Source: Longimonas sp040409695 (GTDB lineage Bacteria; Bacteroidota; Rhodothermia; Rhodothermales; Salinibacteraceae). From it: DNA of 32,850 nt. The notes under the pieces were generated by a model, which was given only the letters and a program-made list of their open reading frames with translations, was not told where the DNA came from and made no database searches. How positions within the stretch are numbered: the stretch's first letter is position 1; each line of letters starts with the position of its first letter. Made by a program: the position numbers and the translations under genes. The DNA lies in assembly GCF_040409695.1 (NCBI RefSeq), contig NZ_JARWGJ010000120.1, forward strand, positions 1 to 32,850. Direction: 5' to 3'. Below, piece by piece: positions 1 to 7,473 of the stretch.

Positions 1-30
1 TTGAACATGTGCTATTGAACATGTGCTATT
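1..30. repeat. 14-bp exact tandem duplication at the left edge
   Basis: TTGAACATGTGCTA occurs twice head to tail at 1-14 and 15-28, followed by the first bases of a third unit (TTG). The window edge cuts the array, so the real copy number is unknown. Confidence 0.85.
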
Positions 31-234
31 GCGATGCTGCCCAACAATTTTCATCGGCGTAGGGTGCAGATCAAACGATTGCCCCGACCGGTGTCGACCA
101 CGGGCATGAGCAGAGACGTGTAGACAGTTGCCCTATCAGTTGCCCCATGACGAGATCTGCTCTAATGAAACCTGTTTGGTTCACGCGTCAGACCTTAACC
201 GGTCCTCGTACAACTTTGCTGCACTGCTTCACGT

Positions 235-260
235 ATGTGTTCTATCATATGTGTTCTATT
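235..260. repeat. Imperfect 14-bp direct repeat, possible operator of the ArsR gene
   Basis: ATGTGTTCTAT occurs at 235-245 and again at 249-259, a 14-bp period that places both copies near the same face of the helix. ArsR-family repressors commonly bind repeated or palindromic sites near their own gene. The assignment as an operator is inference only. Confidence 0.35.
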
Positions 261-354
261 CATAGGCAGGCACATGCCAGCCAGGCTACGTACATGGGTT
301 AATCGCACGTACTCACTGTGCAGCTTTCTCCTTTTTAAGCATTATACGTACACT

Positions 355-666
355 ATGGCAAATGAACTCATTCCAAGCGACCACCTGGAACAGGCGGCGA
401 ATCGATTTAAGATTTTGAGCGAGACCGTTCGTCTTGAACTGCTCAACCAGCTCCAGATGAAGGGCGAAATGACAGTGAGCGAACTGGTCGAAGCTACCGG
501 ACACCGCCAGGCTAACGTGAGCAAGCACCTGGGCATGATGGCGCGTGAAGGGCTGCTTTCGCGCCGAAAGGAAGGACTCTACGTCTATTACGAAATTAAC
601 GACCCCACACTCTCAGCGCTCTGTATGCTGGTGTGCGGACGCATTCGCGAAGAGGAGATGTCGTAA
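355..666 (+). CDS. ArsR/SmtB-family winged-helix transcriptional regulator
   Basis: A 103-residue DNA-binding repressor of the usual ArsR length. The winged helix-turn-helix is clear: an N-terminal helix with RFKILSETVRLELLNQL (17-33), then VSELVEATGHRQANVSKHLGMM (41-62) containing the recognition helix, then the wing ending YVYYEIND (76-83). The classical alpha-3 metal motif ELCxCD is absent. Two cysteines lie near the C-terminus (Cys90 and Cys94, in LCMLVC), so the signal may be a thiol or redox signal, or a metal bound differently. The ATG at 355 was chosen over an in-frame ATG at 235 because homology begins there and the upstream 40 residues are not ArsR-like. No Shine-Dalgarno sequence is visible. 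The next gene on the same strand, a lipoprotein, starts 111 bp later and may be separately transcribed. Confidence 0.9.
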   Translation: MANELIPSDHLEQAANRFKILSETVRLELLNQLQMKGEMTVSELVEATGHRQANVSKHLGMMAREGLLSRRKEGLYVYYEINDPTLSALCMLVCGRIREEEMS

Positions 667-704
667 GCCGAAGCCGTCTTTTTAAGTCATGTTAGCGACA
701 CTTC

Positions 705-735
705 TTGCAGGAAGACTGTGCAGCCCCTATACTTG
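705..735 (+). promoter_or_regulatory. Candidate Bacteroidota-type promoter of the beta-propeller lipoprotein gene
   Basis: TTG at 705-707 and TATACTTG at 728-735 are separated by 20 nt. This is one base from the known Bacteroidota primary-sigma -7 element TAnnTTTG, at the right spacing from a TTG -33 element. It lies about 43 bp before the ATG at 778. The motif fit is seen in the sequence; promoter activity is inferred. Confidence 0.4.
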
Positions 736-777
736 TTACGCCACATATTTCTTGCTAAGTAAAGTTCACGTACCTGT

Positions 778-1944
778 ATGCAGTGGCTTGGATATTGGGG
801 CGCAGTGGTGGTTGTAATTGCTAGTGGATGCGCTGCTGATCGAACAGGGAGCGACTCGTTTTCCGACCTCCCGCAGGTGGAGGTAACCCCAACGGTCGAA
901 ATCACGGACGACCCAGCGCACGACCTGTATTTTAGGTCCAACTCTTTTCGCGATGTAGCAGTCGGTTCTGATGGCGCGGTGTTCGCAAGCAATTTCATGC
1001 AGGCGTCCGTCTTTCGGTTTGACGCTGAGGGCACCTATCAAGAAACAATCGGAGAGGGAGGCGCAGGTCCGGGTGAGTTCGAGACGTCTCCTGTCTTTAC
1101 GCTCTCGACGAATAACGACACGCTTTATGCACTCGGACGCTTCAACGAGCACGCCATGAGTGTCTTTGCACGTCTCGAAGGCAAGTTTGAATATGTGCGC
1201 ACCGTGCTGCTGCCCGAGAACAAGCGGCATCGCCCTCATGCACTTCACGCGATAAGTGAAGACAAGCTCGCTGTAGAGTACCGCCCGCGCATCCAACGGA
1301 ATCGTAGCGATTCAGGCTTCGTTTCAATCGTAACGCCAGCGGGTGTCGTTGAGAATGATACGCTCTGGACGTTCCCCGCGGATGTCGTATGGCAGTCTGA
1401 TCCAGAAGAGGGGGGAGGCGCAATGGTACAGGTTCCGATTCCATACGGTAGTGCGTCTGTAGTGCGTTCGGGTCCAGATGGCTCTATGTATTACCTATGG
1501 ACCGGCGATGCAGAAATCACAGTTCGTGATGGATACGACGGTTCGGTGCAGCAACGTATCACGCATTCCGAAGAGCCTGTACCGCTTGAAGGCGCAGACA
1601 TCGACTCGATTCTAACAGAGCAAGTCAACGTATCCCTTGACGAGCGCGGACCTGAACCTATTCGAGAGCAGGTTCGCACCGTTATGCCGGATTCAGCGCC
1701 GCCGTTAATCGATATGTGGGTGGATCCTGATACCGGGGCTATTCTGGCTCGGCGCCCCCTCCGTGCAGATGCGAATCTGCTACTGTTCGATGAGACAGGA
1801 ACCCCGCAATATACAGCCAGGCTTCCTGCGACGCTAAGCATTGTTGCTTTTCGGAGAGGACAGATATATGCGGTGCATACCAATGAATCCACACCGCCAG
1901 CTATTCACGTCTTCGAGATCAATGCCAACTATGCCGTTCGATAG
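778..1944 (+). CDS. Exported lipoprotein with a predicted six-bladed beta-propeller
   Basis: A 388-residue protein. The N-terminus is a hydrophobic signal peptide (residues 4-16) ending in a lipobox-like ASG-Cys at about residue 18, so it is probably lipid-anchored outside the inner membrane. The rest shows repeated beta-propeller-style segments: a VAVGSDGAVFASN blade start, then RFDAEGTYQETIGEGGAGPGEF, which is the typical phrase of the 6-bladed (NHL/BF-like) propeller lipoproteins abundant in Bacteroidota. Similar phrases recur (VRSGPDGSMYYL, LLFDETGTPQYTARL). No enzymatic residues can be named, so the substrate or partner is unknown. It follows the ArsR gene on the same strand by 111 bp and has its own candidate promoter. 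The fold is fairly sure; the function is not. Confidence 0.75.
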   Translation: MQWLGYWGAVVVVIASGCAADRTGSDSFSDLPQVEVTPTVEITDDPAHDLYFRSNSFRDVAVGSDGAVFASNFMQASVFRFDAEGTYQETIGEGGAGPGEFETSPVFTLSTNNDTLYALGRFNEHAMSVFARLEGKFEYVRTVLLPENKRHRPHALHAISEDKLAVEYRPRIQRNRSDSGFVSIVTPAGVVENDTLWTFPADVVWQSDPEEGGGAMVQVPIPYGSASVVRSGPDGSMYYLWTGDAEITVRDGYDGSVQQRITHSEEPVPLEGADIDSILTEQVNVSLDERGPEPIREQVRTVMPDSAPPLIDMWVDPDTGAILARRPLRADANLLLFDETGTPQYTARLPATLSIVAFRRGQIYAVHTNESTPPAIHVFEINANYAVR

Positions 1945-2331
1945 AAATACGTTTACACGATATCGTTAACGGGTGGTGATGCTGGGCACTACTTCTGAAA
2001 GCCCGTCTGGGTTTTGGTTTGCAGGCGAGAGCGAGCGTTGCTGAAGCGAAATTTGGACCTCAATGGAGGCTCTTAGCACCATAAGCAAAGCCTAAGAGCC
2101 CCGGAGCTACGGGGCAATATCGGGGGGCAATTTGCACTATGGGTATACCCTTTGCCCCCAGCCCAGTGGCGCCGCTCGCAGCACCCCGACCGCAGGAAGG
2201 GCATCCCTATGCTGTACCTATGCGAAACCTGTGCCCTGACACGTTACTTACTTCCGTAGCAGGGCGGCTATGGGTACACAGTCAGAGGTTGCCCCCTCAT
2301 TCCGTTGTTTGCTCTCTTGCCTCCACTTGCC
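1945..2331. other. 387-bp spacer with three inverted repeats and a fragment of an intergenic repeat
   Basis: No coding potential is convincing. Directly after the lipoprotein stop codon, AAATACGTTTACAC (1945-1958) is identical to part of the left arm of the dispersed repeat copy at 23110-23325. An inverted repeat GGCTCTTAG/CTAAGAGCC (2068-2076/2092-2100) follows, then a CCCCG/CGGGG hairpin (2099-2114), then GGGGGCAA/TTGCCCCC (2123-2130/2152-2159) enclosing the palindrome GGGTATACCC (2141-2150). None has a clear U-tract. The first may end the lipoprotein transcript and the last may lie in the leader or promoter zone of the downstream porin gene. Confidence 0.55.
2068..2100 (+). terminator. Possible terminator or 3' hairpin after the lipoprotein gene
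   Basis: A perfect 9-bp stem, GGCTCTTAG with CTAAGAGCC, around a 15-nt loop, about 120 bp after the stop codon. It is not followed by a U-tract, so intrinsic termination is doubtful. A processing or regulatory hairpin is equally possible. Confidence 0.3.
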
Positions 2332-3855
2332 ATGTATCGCATCTGCTCTTCCCTTCTGGCGCTTGGTTTCTTTCTCAGCGTTGCGTGGACGCCCGGGGTT
2401 TCCGCTCAAACCCTTGATGACGTGCTCCGCTACAGCGAGCGGTCGCCGGCTACCGGTGCACACGACCTCGGCTGGGTCGGAGCCAATGCAACTGCCGGCA
2501 CTGCTACATATACAGCGCTCTCCAGCAATCCGGCCGGACTGGGATGGGCAACCACTTCCTCTGTCGCCGGCGGGCTTGCTGCTGATTTCACGACGAACGA
2601 AGGGGACTTCCTTTCCCCCGATGGCACGTTCTCAGGTCCCTTCGAACGTACGCAGACGGAGTATCGTATCGGAAATGTTGCCTTCACGTATCGCGTTCCT
2701 ACAGACCAGGGCTCGCTGACTGTTGGTGGTGCGATCAACCGCACGCGGAGCTTCGACCGCACCCTCGTTGCCTCAGGGCTCAACGCCCAGAGCTCGATCA
2801 CCGATACGTTCTTGCCTCCGGCCAATGCCGCCGATCTTACGCGTATCGAGCAACTGGCCTTCGATGCCGGCGCCATTGAGCTCATCGATGGCGAATACAT
2901 ACAGGCCGTTGCGCCCGGTCCGATCTTCGACACGAACGTTGAGCAGCGCGAAGATCTTATCGAGACCGGCGGACTCTATGATGCCAGCTTTGGAGGCGCT
3001 GTTGAGGTGGCTCCCAATGTCATGCTCGGCGGCTCGCTAATCATTACGTTTGGGTCATACACGTTCGACCGCATCTACGAAGAGGTCGACGTCAACAACA
3101 CGCACACAAACGATCTCTACGATGTGCTGCTCGACGATGGCACGCTACTTCAGGGATTCGATGCGCTTACCTTTGAACAGGCGATTGATGCTGACCTCGC
3201 TGGCGTTGGCGGACGCTTCGGGGCGTCTGTCGCCCCAGCATCCAACCTGAAACTCGGCGTCTCTTTCGCCACGCCCGTGTACTACACGATTACCGAGACC
3301 TTTGGTACGCGCATCGAAACCTTCTTCAACGAAGGCAGCCCCCTTTCGGCCGGAGGCCTCGATGATTTTGAGTTTGAGTACGAAGTCCGTACGCCCTGGC
3401 GTGTGTCGTTAGGAGGCGAACTGTCTACCGGTCCGCTCACGCTGGCTGGCGACCTCGAAGTTGTTGACTGGTCAACGCTCGACATCCGTGCAAGCGGAGA
3501 GCGGTTCACCACCCTCAATCGGGCCATTCGCGACCTTGACGTCACGGTCAACTCTCGCTTCGGCGCCGCCTTCGACCTCAACGACCTTACGCTACGTGCT
3601 GGCCTCGCCTATCAGCCTGAGCCAGACCCTAACGGCACACGCGGCGATCGCACCTTTCTGTCTGGTGGGCTCAGCTATCAGTTTGGGCCGCAGCTTACGC
3701 TGGACTTTGGATGGATGCAAGAGCGCTTCAACGATGCCTTTCGCCCTTACGGCGATGTCGAAGTACCCGATGAGCGCACCATTGCACAGGCCCCGCAGAT
3801 TAGCGAAGATGTGATGCGCAACGTGTTCAAGCTGGGCATGCGCTATCAGTTTTAG
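2332..3855 (+). CDS. OmpP1/FadL/TodX-type outer-membrane transport protein
   Basis: A 507-residue predicted outer-membrane beta-barrel of the FadL/TodX type, the family that carries hydrophobic molecules (long-chain fatty acids, aromatics) across the outer membrane. An N-terminal signal peptide (MYRICSSLLALGFFLSV, cleaved near GVSAQ) leads into SERSPATGAHDLGWVGANAT and the family's NPAGLG motif near residues 66-71. Alternating amphipathic strands then run to the end, and the chain closes with MRYQF, the terminal Phe recognised by the Bam machinery. The ATG at 2332 was preferred to an in-frame TTG at 2305 because it gives a clean signal peptide. Length is within the family range. It stands alone on the + strand, convergent with mltG. 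The substrate cannot be told from sequence. Confidence 0.85.
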   Translation: MYRICSSLLALGFFLSVAWTPGVSAQTLDDVLRYSERSPATGAHDLGWVGANATAGTATYTALSSNPAGLGWATTSSVAGGLAADFTTNEGDFLSPDGTFSGPFERTQTEYRIGNVAFTYRVPTDQGSLTVGGAINRTRSFDRTLVASGLNAQSSITDTFLPPANAADLTRIEQLAFDAGAIELIDGEYIQAVAPGPIFDTNVEQREDLIETGGLYDASFGGAVEVAPNVMLGGSLIITFGSYTFDRIYEEVDVNNTHTNDLYDVLLDDGTLLQGFDALTFEQAIDADLAGVGGRFGASVAPASNLKLGVSFATPVYYTITETFGTRIETFFNEGSPLSAGGLDDFEFEYEVRTPWRVSLGGELSTGPLTLAGDLEVVDWSTLDIRASGERFTTLNRAIRDLDVTVNSRFGAAFDLNDLTLRAGLAYQPEPDPNGTRGDRTFLSGGLSYQFGPQLTLDFGWMQERFNDAFRPYGDVEVPDERTIAQAPQISEDVMRNVFKLGMRYQF

Positions 3856-3908
3856 AATCGTTATAATGTTCTATGGAGGGCTGCACATCGTCCGTTGTCG
3901 CGCACCGC

Positions 3909-4943
3909 TCAGCGGCGTTGCTGCGCGCGGCGCTCACGCATGATGCGGTAGTATTCTTGCGCGGCCCGGTTGTGCTCTCGTAGCGTACGGCTGAACGTGT
4001 GTCCCCCCGTACCATCAGCTACGAAGTAGAGGTAGCTGTGCGATTCAGGATAGGCGACTGCACGCAGGGATGCAGGTGAGGGGTTCGTGAGCGGACCTGG
4101 GGGCAGACCGCGAAACTGGTATGTGTTGTAGGCGTGTTCGATTTCGTAGTCTGCAAAAAAGAGGCGGCGCTTCGACCCTTCCTGTTCGAGCACGGCATAC
4201 TGCACCGTGGGGTCGGCCTGTAGGGGCATGCCCCGGTCTACACGATTGAGGTAGACCCCGGCCACGCGGGGCTTTTCGTCTTCGATTCCCGTTTCCCATT
4301 CCACAATTGAGGCGAGAATAGTAGCCTCTCGTGCTGTGAGATCTTGCTCGCGTAGCCCCTCACTCAACTCGCGCTCTGCGAACGAATCAAACGATTCTTT
4401 GATACGCCGCACGACCGTTTCAACGGGCGTCTGCCAGTAAAAGTGGTAAGTCTCTGGTAGCATGTACCCGAATAGGTCTTCCGGCGCAACTCCCAGTTCA
4501 GCAGCAAGCGTCGTATCACGCAGTGCAGCCTCAAAAGCCGCTGCCTCAAAGTCCATGTGCCGGGCTGCAACCCGCGCTACGACTTCAGGACGCATGCCCG
4601 GTGGAATGGTAACACGCACCGGCTCCTGCAGCCCCTTTCGGATGCGATCCAGAATCTCCCAGTTTGATACGCCCGACTCAAACGCGTAATGACCGGCTTT
4701 TACCTGGTTGCGCCATCCAGTTGCGGTGCCGAACCATCTGAATGTTGTCGTAGATCGTATAACCCCCGCTTGCTCCAGGCTATCGACAGCTGCGTCAAAC
4801 GCCGTTCCGTTAGGCAGTTTTACGGTCCGTTCTCCTTCAAATGCGGGCGTGTTACCCGAAAAAGAAACCACTCCAATCAGCGCAGCTGCAGCTACAACCA
4901 TGCACAGGGCGCCACCAAGCGCCCACGGCATCCATCTACTCAT
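3909..4943 (-). CDS. mltG: Endolytic murein transglycosylase MltG
   Basis: A 344-residue inner-membrane enzyme that cuts nascent glycan strands inside the chain and is thought to end peptidoglycan polymerisation. One N-terminal transmembrane helix (about residues 7-30) anchors it. A LysM-like region follows (PNGTAFDAAVDSLEQAGVI, then AGHYAFESGVSNWEIL) and then the YceG catalytic domain. The signature ILASIVEWET (209-218) contains the catalytic Glu, most likely Glu215, followed by VAGVYLNRVDRGMPLQADPTVQY and FRGLPPGPLTNPSPASLRA. Length matches Escherichia coli MltG. It is the last gene of the tsaD - chorismate mutase - mltG cluster, 44 bp after the chorismate mutase gene, and ends tail to tail with the porin gene with only 53 bp between. 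Confidence 0.95.
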   Translation of the reverse strand: MSRWMPWALGGALCMVVAAAALIGVVSFSGNTPAFEGERTVKLPNGTAFDAAVDSLEQAGVIRSTTTFRWFGTATGWRNQVKAGHYAFESGVSNWEILDRIRKGLQEPVRVTIPPGMRPEVVARVAARHMDFEAAAFEAALRDTTLAAELGVAPEDLFGYMLPETYHFYWQTPVETVVRRIKESFDSFAERELSEGLREQDLTAREATILASIVEWETGIEDEKPRVAGVYLNRVDRGMPLQADPTVQYAVLEQEGSKRRLFFADYEIEHAYNTYQFRGLPPGPLTNPSPASLRAVAYPESHSYLYFVADGTGGHTFSRTLREHNRAAQEYYRIMRERRAQQRR

Positions 4944-4987
4944 ACTTCTGTGTATCTCGTGTTACGACAGTAGGCAGGTATATCAAT

Positions 4988-5365
4988 TCAGTCCGTCTTT
5001 CCTTCGTATGTCCGCTGCTCAAGCGCGCGCGTCTCTTCGACAATTTTCTCAAAGATCCGGCGGATGGCATTATCAGTGAAAGGGCCCGTGTTGACTCCAA
5101 TCACATTCTCCATAACCTCGGCCTCGCGGGTGGGCACATAGGCGCGCATCCCGATCTCGTTCTTGATCGCTCCGATAACGTGAGCATACGCGGTTCGCTC
5201 ATTCAATAACCGGACCAACTGGCTGTCGATCGCGTCGATGCGGTCGCGCCACGGGGCCAGATCGCTGGCTCCCAGTTCGTCAGGCAGGGCAGGAAGGGCA
5301 TCAGAGAACTGTGCAGCATGCTCCAGGCTTTCGCTGAGCGATGGTTTATCGTTATGGGAGGCCAT
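4988..5365 (-). CDS. AroQ-class chorismate mutase
   Basis: A 125-residue all-helical enzyme that rearranges chorismate to prephenate, the first step toward Phe and Tyr. The mutase domain covers about residues 38-120 (WRDRIDAIDSQLVRLLNERT onward). The active-site residues of the E. coli P-protein mutase (Arg11, Arg28, Lys39, Arg51, Glu52, Gln88) have counterparts here at a constant offset of 29: Arg40, Arg57, Lys68, Arg80, Glu81 and Gln117. It should therefore be active. It is monofunctional, with no dehydratase or DAHP-synthase domain. The first 37 residues are a variable leader. The ATG at 5365 was chosen because the longer frame (to 5449) would run into tsaD and lacks homology. It lies 16 bp after tsaD and 44 bp before mltG, so the three are probably cotranscribed. 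Confidence 0.92.
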   Translation of the reverse strand: MASHNDKPSLSESLEHAAQFSDALPALPDELGASDLAPWRDRIDAIDSQLVRLLNERTAYAHVIGAIKNEIGMRAYVPTREAEVMENVIGVNTGPFTDNAIRRIFEKIVEETRALEQRTYEGKTD

Positions 5366-5381
5366 TAGTGGTACACAAAAA

Positions 5382-6398
5382 TTAGGATAACGAAAGACGA
5401 GGGTCGATGTCGAGGTTCGGCTCCGGGAGCGTGCTCCCCCAGCTGGCACGGGCTGCAGCTGCGATCATAGCTGCATTGTCCATGCAGAAGCGACGCTCTG
5501 GCAGGTGGATACGAACGTTCGCATCCTCTTGAAACCGGCTGAGCGCAGCCCGCAGTCCGCTATTGGCCGACACGCCCCCTACGACTGTAGCGTGACGCAC
5601 GCCGGTTTGTGCAACGGCCCGGCGTACCGCGTCTACCAACACGTCGATGACGGCCTGCTGGAATGAGGCACAGATATCGGCCCGATACTGCTTTATGAAG
5701 ACTTCCCTCTCGTCTTCGGGGATGTCGCGCAGAAAATAGAGGACCGATGTTTTGAGCCCGCTAAACGAGAACGACAGGTCGTCAAACTTGGAGCGGGGGA
5801 ATGCATGGAAAGCGGGGTCGCCCTGTTGTGCCAGGCGGTCTACCTCGGGCCCACCCGGATAACCCAGGTTGAGGAGTTGGGCCACCTTGTCGAAGGCTTC
5901 CCCTGCAGCGTCGTCTCGGGTTTGTCCCAGCACCGTGTATGTGTGGTTGGGCTTTACATGTACAAGCTGGGTGTGCCCGCCAGACACGATGAGGCTTACA
6001 AAGGGTACTTCAGGACCCGGCGCCGTAACATGGGTTGAGTATAGGTGCCCCTTAAGATGGTTGACACCAACGACGGGGCACGAGCAAGCACTCGCGAAGG
6101 CCTTGGCAAAGCTAAGTCCGACAAGCAACGCCCCCGGCAGTCCGGGCCCTCGTGTCACAGCAACGCCATCTATGTCGACCGGTGAAGCACCTGCATCTTC
6201 CAATGCCTGCCGGACTACAGGGCCGATGTAGCGTTCGTGGTTACGTGAGGCCAGTTCTGGCACGATGCCTCCATACTGGGCGTGCACATCGTGCTGAGAC
6301 GACACCACGTTTGAGTGCAGATCATGTCCTTGCAACACGGCGGCGGCGGTATCATCGCACGAGGTTTCAATCCCTAACAGAAGAGGCGGGGCGGTCAT
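5382..6398 (-). CDS. tsaD: tRNA N6-adenosine threonylcarbamoyltransferase TsaD
   Basis: A 338-residue cytoplasmic protein that transfers the threonylcarbamoyl group to A37 of ANN-decoding tRNAs, working with TsaB and TsaE (neither is in this window). Family motifs in order: LLGIETSCDDTAAAVL (7-22), YGGIVPELASRNH (42-54), the metal-binding pair in NHLKGH (His114 and His118), the SGGHTQLV nucleotide-binding loop, GYPGGPEVDRLA, and GGVSANSGLR near the C-terminus followed by CMDNAAMIAAAA. The start at 6398 (MTAPPLLLGIETS) matches the usual N-terminus; the longer in-frame start at 6539 adds 47 basic residues and reaches into the sdh terminator. No Shine-Dalgarno sequence is visible. It is the first gene of the tsaD cluster, and its promoter should lie in 6399-6525. 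Confidence 0.97.
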   Translation of the reverse strand: MTAPPLLLGIETSCDDTAAAVLQGHDLHSNVVSSQHDVHAQYGGIVPELASRNHERYIGPVVRQALEDAGASPVDIDGVAVTRGPGLPGALLVGLSFAKAFASACSCPVVGVNHLKGHLYSTHVTAPGPEVPFVSLIVSGGHTQLVHVKPNHTYTVLGQTRDDAAGEAFDKVAQLLNLGYPGGPEVDRLAQQGDPAFHAFPRSKFDDLSFSFSGLKTSVLYFLRDIPEDEREVFIKQYRADICASFQQAVIDVLVDAVRRAVAQTGVRHATVVGGVSANSGLRAALSRFQEDANVRIHLPERRFCMDNAAMIAAAARASWGSTLPEPNLDIDPRLSLS

Positions 6399-6511
6399 AG
6401 GGGTGTAATAGGAAGCACGAGGTAATACATGCCTGCGCACAAATGCACGGTGTACGTACGGGTTTCCGCTTACGTGATGCGTGTAGTGGACCCGCCGCAG
6501 CAGGCGTTTAG

Positions 6512-6554
6512 ACATAAATGACAAACGTCCCACCTGCACATTGCAGATGGGACG
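6512..6554 (-). terminator. Rho-independent terminator of the sdh operon
   Basis: CGTCCCACCTGCA (6526-6538) and TGCAGATGGGACG (6542-6554) form a 13-bp stem with a 3-nt loop. The single imperfect position is a G-U pair in the - strand transcript but an A-C mismatch in the + strand transcript. The - strand RNA then continues with UUUGUCAUUU (6525-6516). It lies 50 bp beyond the sdhB stop. Confidence 0.85.
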
Positions 6555-6603
6555 CTATGCTAAAAGGCTACACGAAAGAGTGGGAAGAGCTTCATCGTGT
6601 TCA

Positions 6604-7392
6604 TTACGCGGTGACTGCCGAGCGGCGCTTCAGGGCAGAGAGCCAACGTGTAATGTCGATATCTTTCGGGCAGGCTTCGTTGCAGTTAAAGATGGTATAG
6701 CATTTCCAGAGCCCATTTTCAGAGTCAACGACGTCGAGGCGCTCACCGGTACCATCATCACGGGTGTCGAACGTGTACCGATAGGCTTTGAGCATGGCAG
6801 CCGGGCCGAGATAATCGGGGCTGGCCCAGGTGCTCGGGCAGGCGTGTGTACACGCACCGCACATGATACACTTGGTTGCCTCCTCAATGATTTCGTGTTC
6901 GGCGGGCGACTGCTTGCGCTCGCGCTCGGGCGCCGGGTTATCATTGATGAGCCAGGGCTTGACCTCACGATACTTCTCAAAGAAGCGGCTCTGGTCAATT
7001 ACAAGATCTTTGATGACCGGAGCTGCAGGAAGTGGAGCAAAGCGTACTGTCTCGCCATCGCTGCTCACGAGGTCTTGCACGAGTACCGAGCATGCCAGCT
7101 TGTTTTCACCGTTGATCTGCATCGCATCAGAGCCGCAGATACCGTGTGCGCAGCTTTTTCGAAGCGAGAGTGTGCCATCGATGTGCCACTTCACATGGAG
7201 CAGCAGCGACAACGCACTGTCAAGCGGATCGGCCGGAACCTCATACGATTCCCAGTGCGGGGCGTCATCGACCTCAGGGTTGTAGCGTTTTATCTCTACG
7301 TTGAGCGTCATATCAGAACTACCCGTACTGGTGCCCTTATCGTCAGAGGCTTTTGCTGCAGTGTCCCGGCTTTTTGCTTTGGTGGTCGCCAT
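6604..7392 (-). CDS. sdhB: Succinate dehydrogenase iron-sulfur subunit
   Basis: A 262-residue subunit of complex II that passes electrons from the SdhA flavin to the quinone site. The [2Fe-2S] ligands are Cys81, Cys86, Asp89 (in the third-Cys position, as in E. coli) and Cys101. The cysteines of CIMCGACTHACP (175-186) and those at 231, 237 and 241 supply the [4Fe-4S] and [3Fe-4S] clusters; Cys231 and Cys237 belong to CYTIFNCNEACP. The first 28 residues (Lys, Ser, Thr and Asp-rich, up to SSDM) are an unusual low-complexity extension; an alternative start at Met28 would give a conventional N-terminus. It is the last gene of sdhCDAB, 81 bp after sdhA, and is followed by a strong terminator. Confidence 0.97.
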   Translation of the reverse strand: MATTKAKSRDTAAKASDDKGTSTGSSDMTLNVEIKRYNPEVDDAPHWESYEVPADPLDSALSLLLHVKWHIDGTLSLRKSCAHGICGSDAMQINGENKLACSVLVQDLVSSDGETVRFAPLPAAPVIKDLVIDQSRFFEKYREVKPWLINDNPAPERERKQSPAEHEIIEEATKCIMCGACTHACPSTWASPDYLGPAAMLKAYRYTFDTRDDGTGERLDVVDSENGLWKCYTIFNCNEACPKDIDITRWLSALKRRSAVTA

Positions 7393-7473
7393 AAATAGGT
7401 CTGGATGTGTTGTAGGGAACAGAGAGGCCGGCCTGGGGCCTGCCCCGCTTGTGCTTCTTCCCGGTGAATGGGT

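Larger units (their letters stand above)
1..354. other. Gene-free stretch upstream of the ArsR gene, with two pairs of short tandem repeats
   Basis: No convincing coding region is present. An in-frame extension of the downstream gene back to 235 exists, but it is Cys/Arg-rich and unlike the family. Two pairs of direct repeats are visible. A 14-bp unit, TTGAACATGTGCTA, is repeated exactly at 1-14 and 15-28. A second pair sharing the core ATGTGTTCTAT lies at 235-245 and 249-259. Both pairs have a 14-bp period, and their cores (ATGTGCTATT and ATGTGTTCTAT) resemble each other. The second pair sits about 95 bp before the regulator's ATG. Confidence 0.6.

Noticed and set aside
6399..6539. 47-residue N-terminal extension of TsaD
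   Set aside because: TsaD proteins begin a few residues before GIETSCDDT. The extension is basic, non-conserved and overlaps the sdh terminator.
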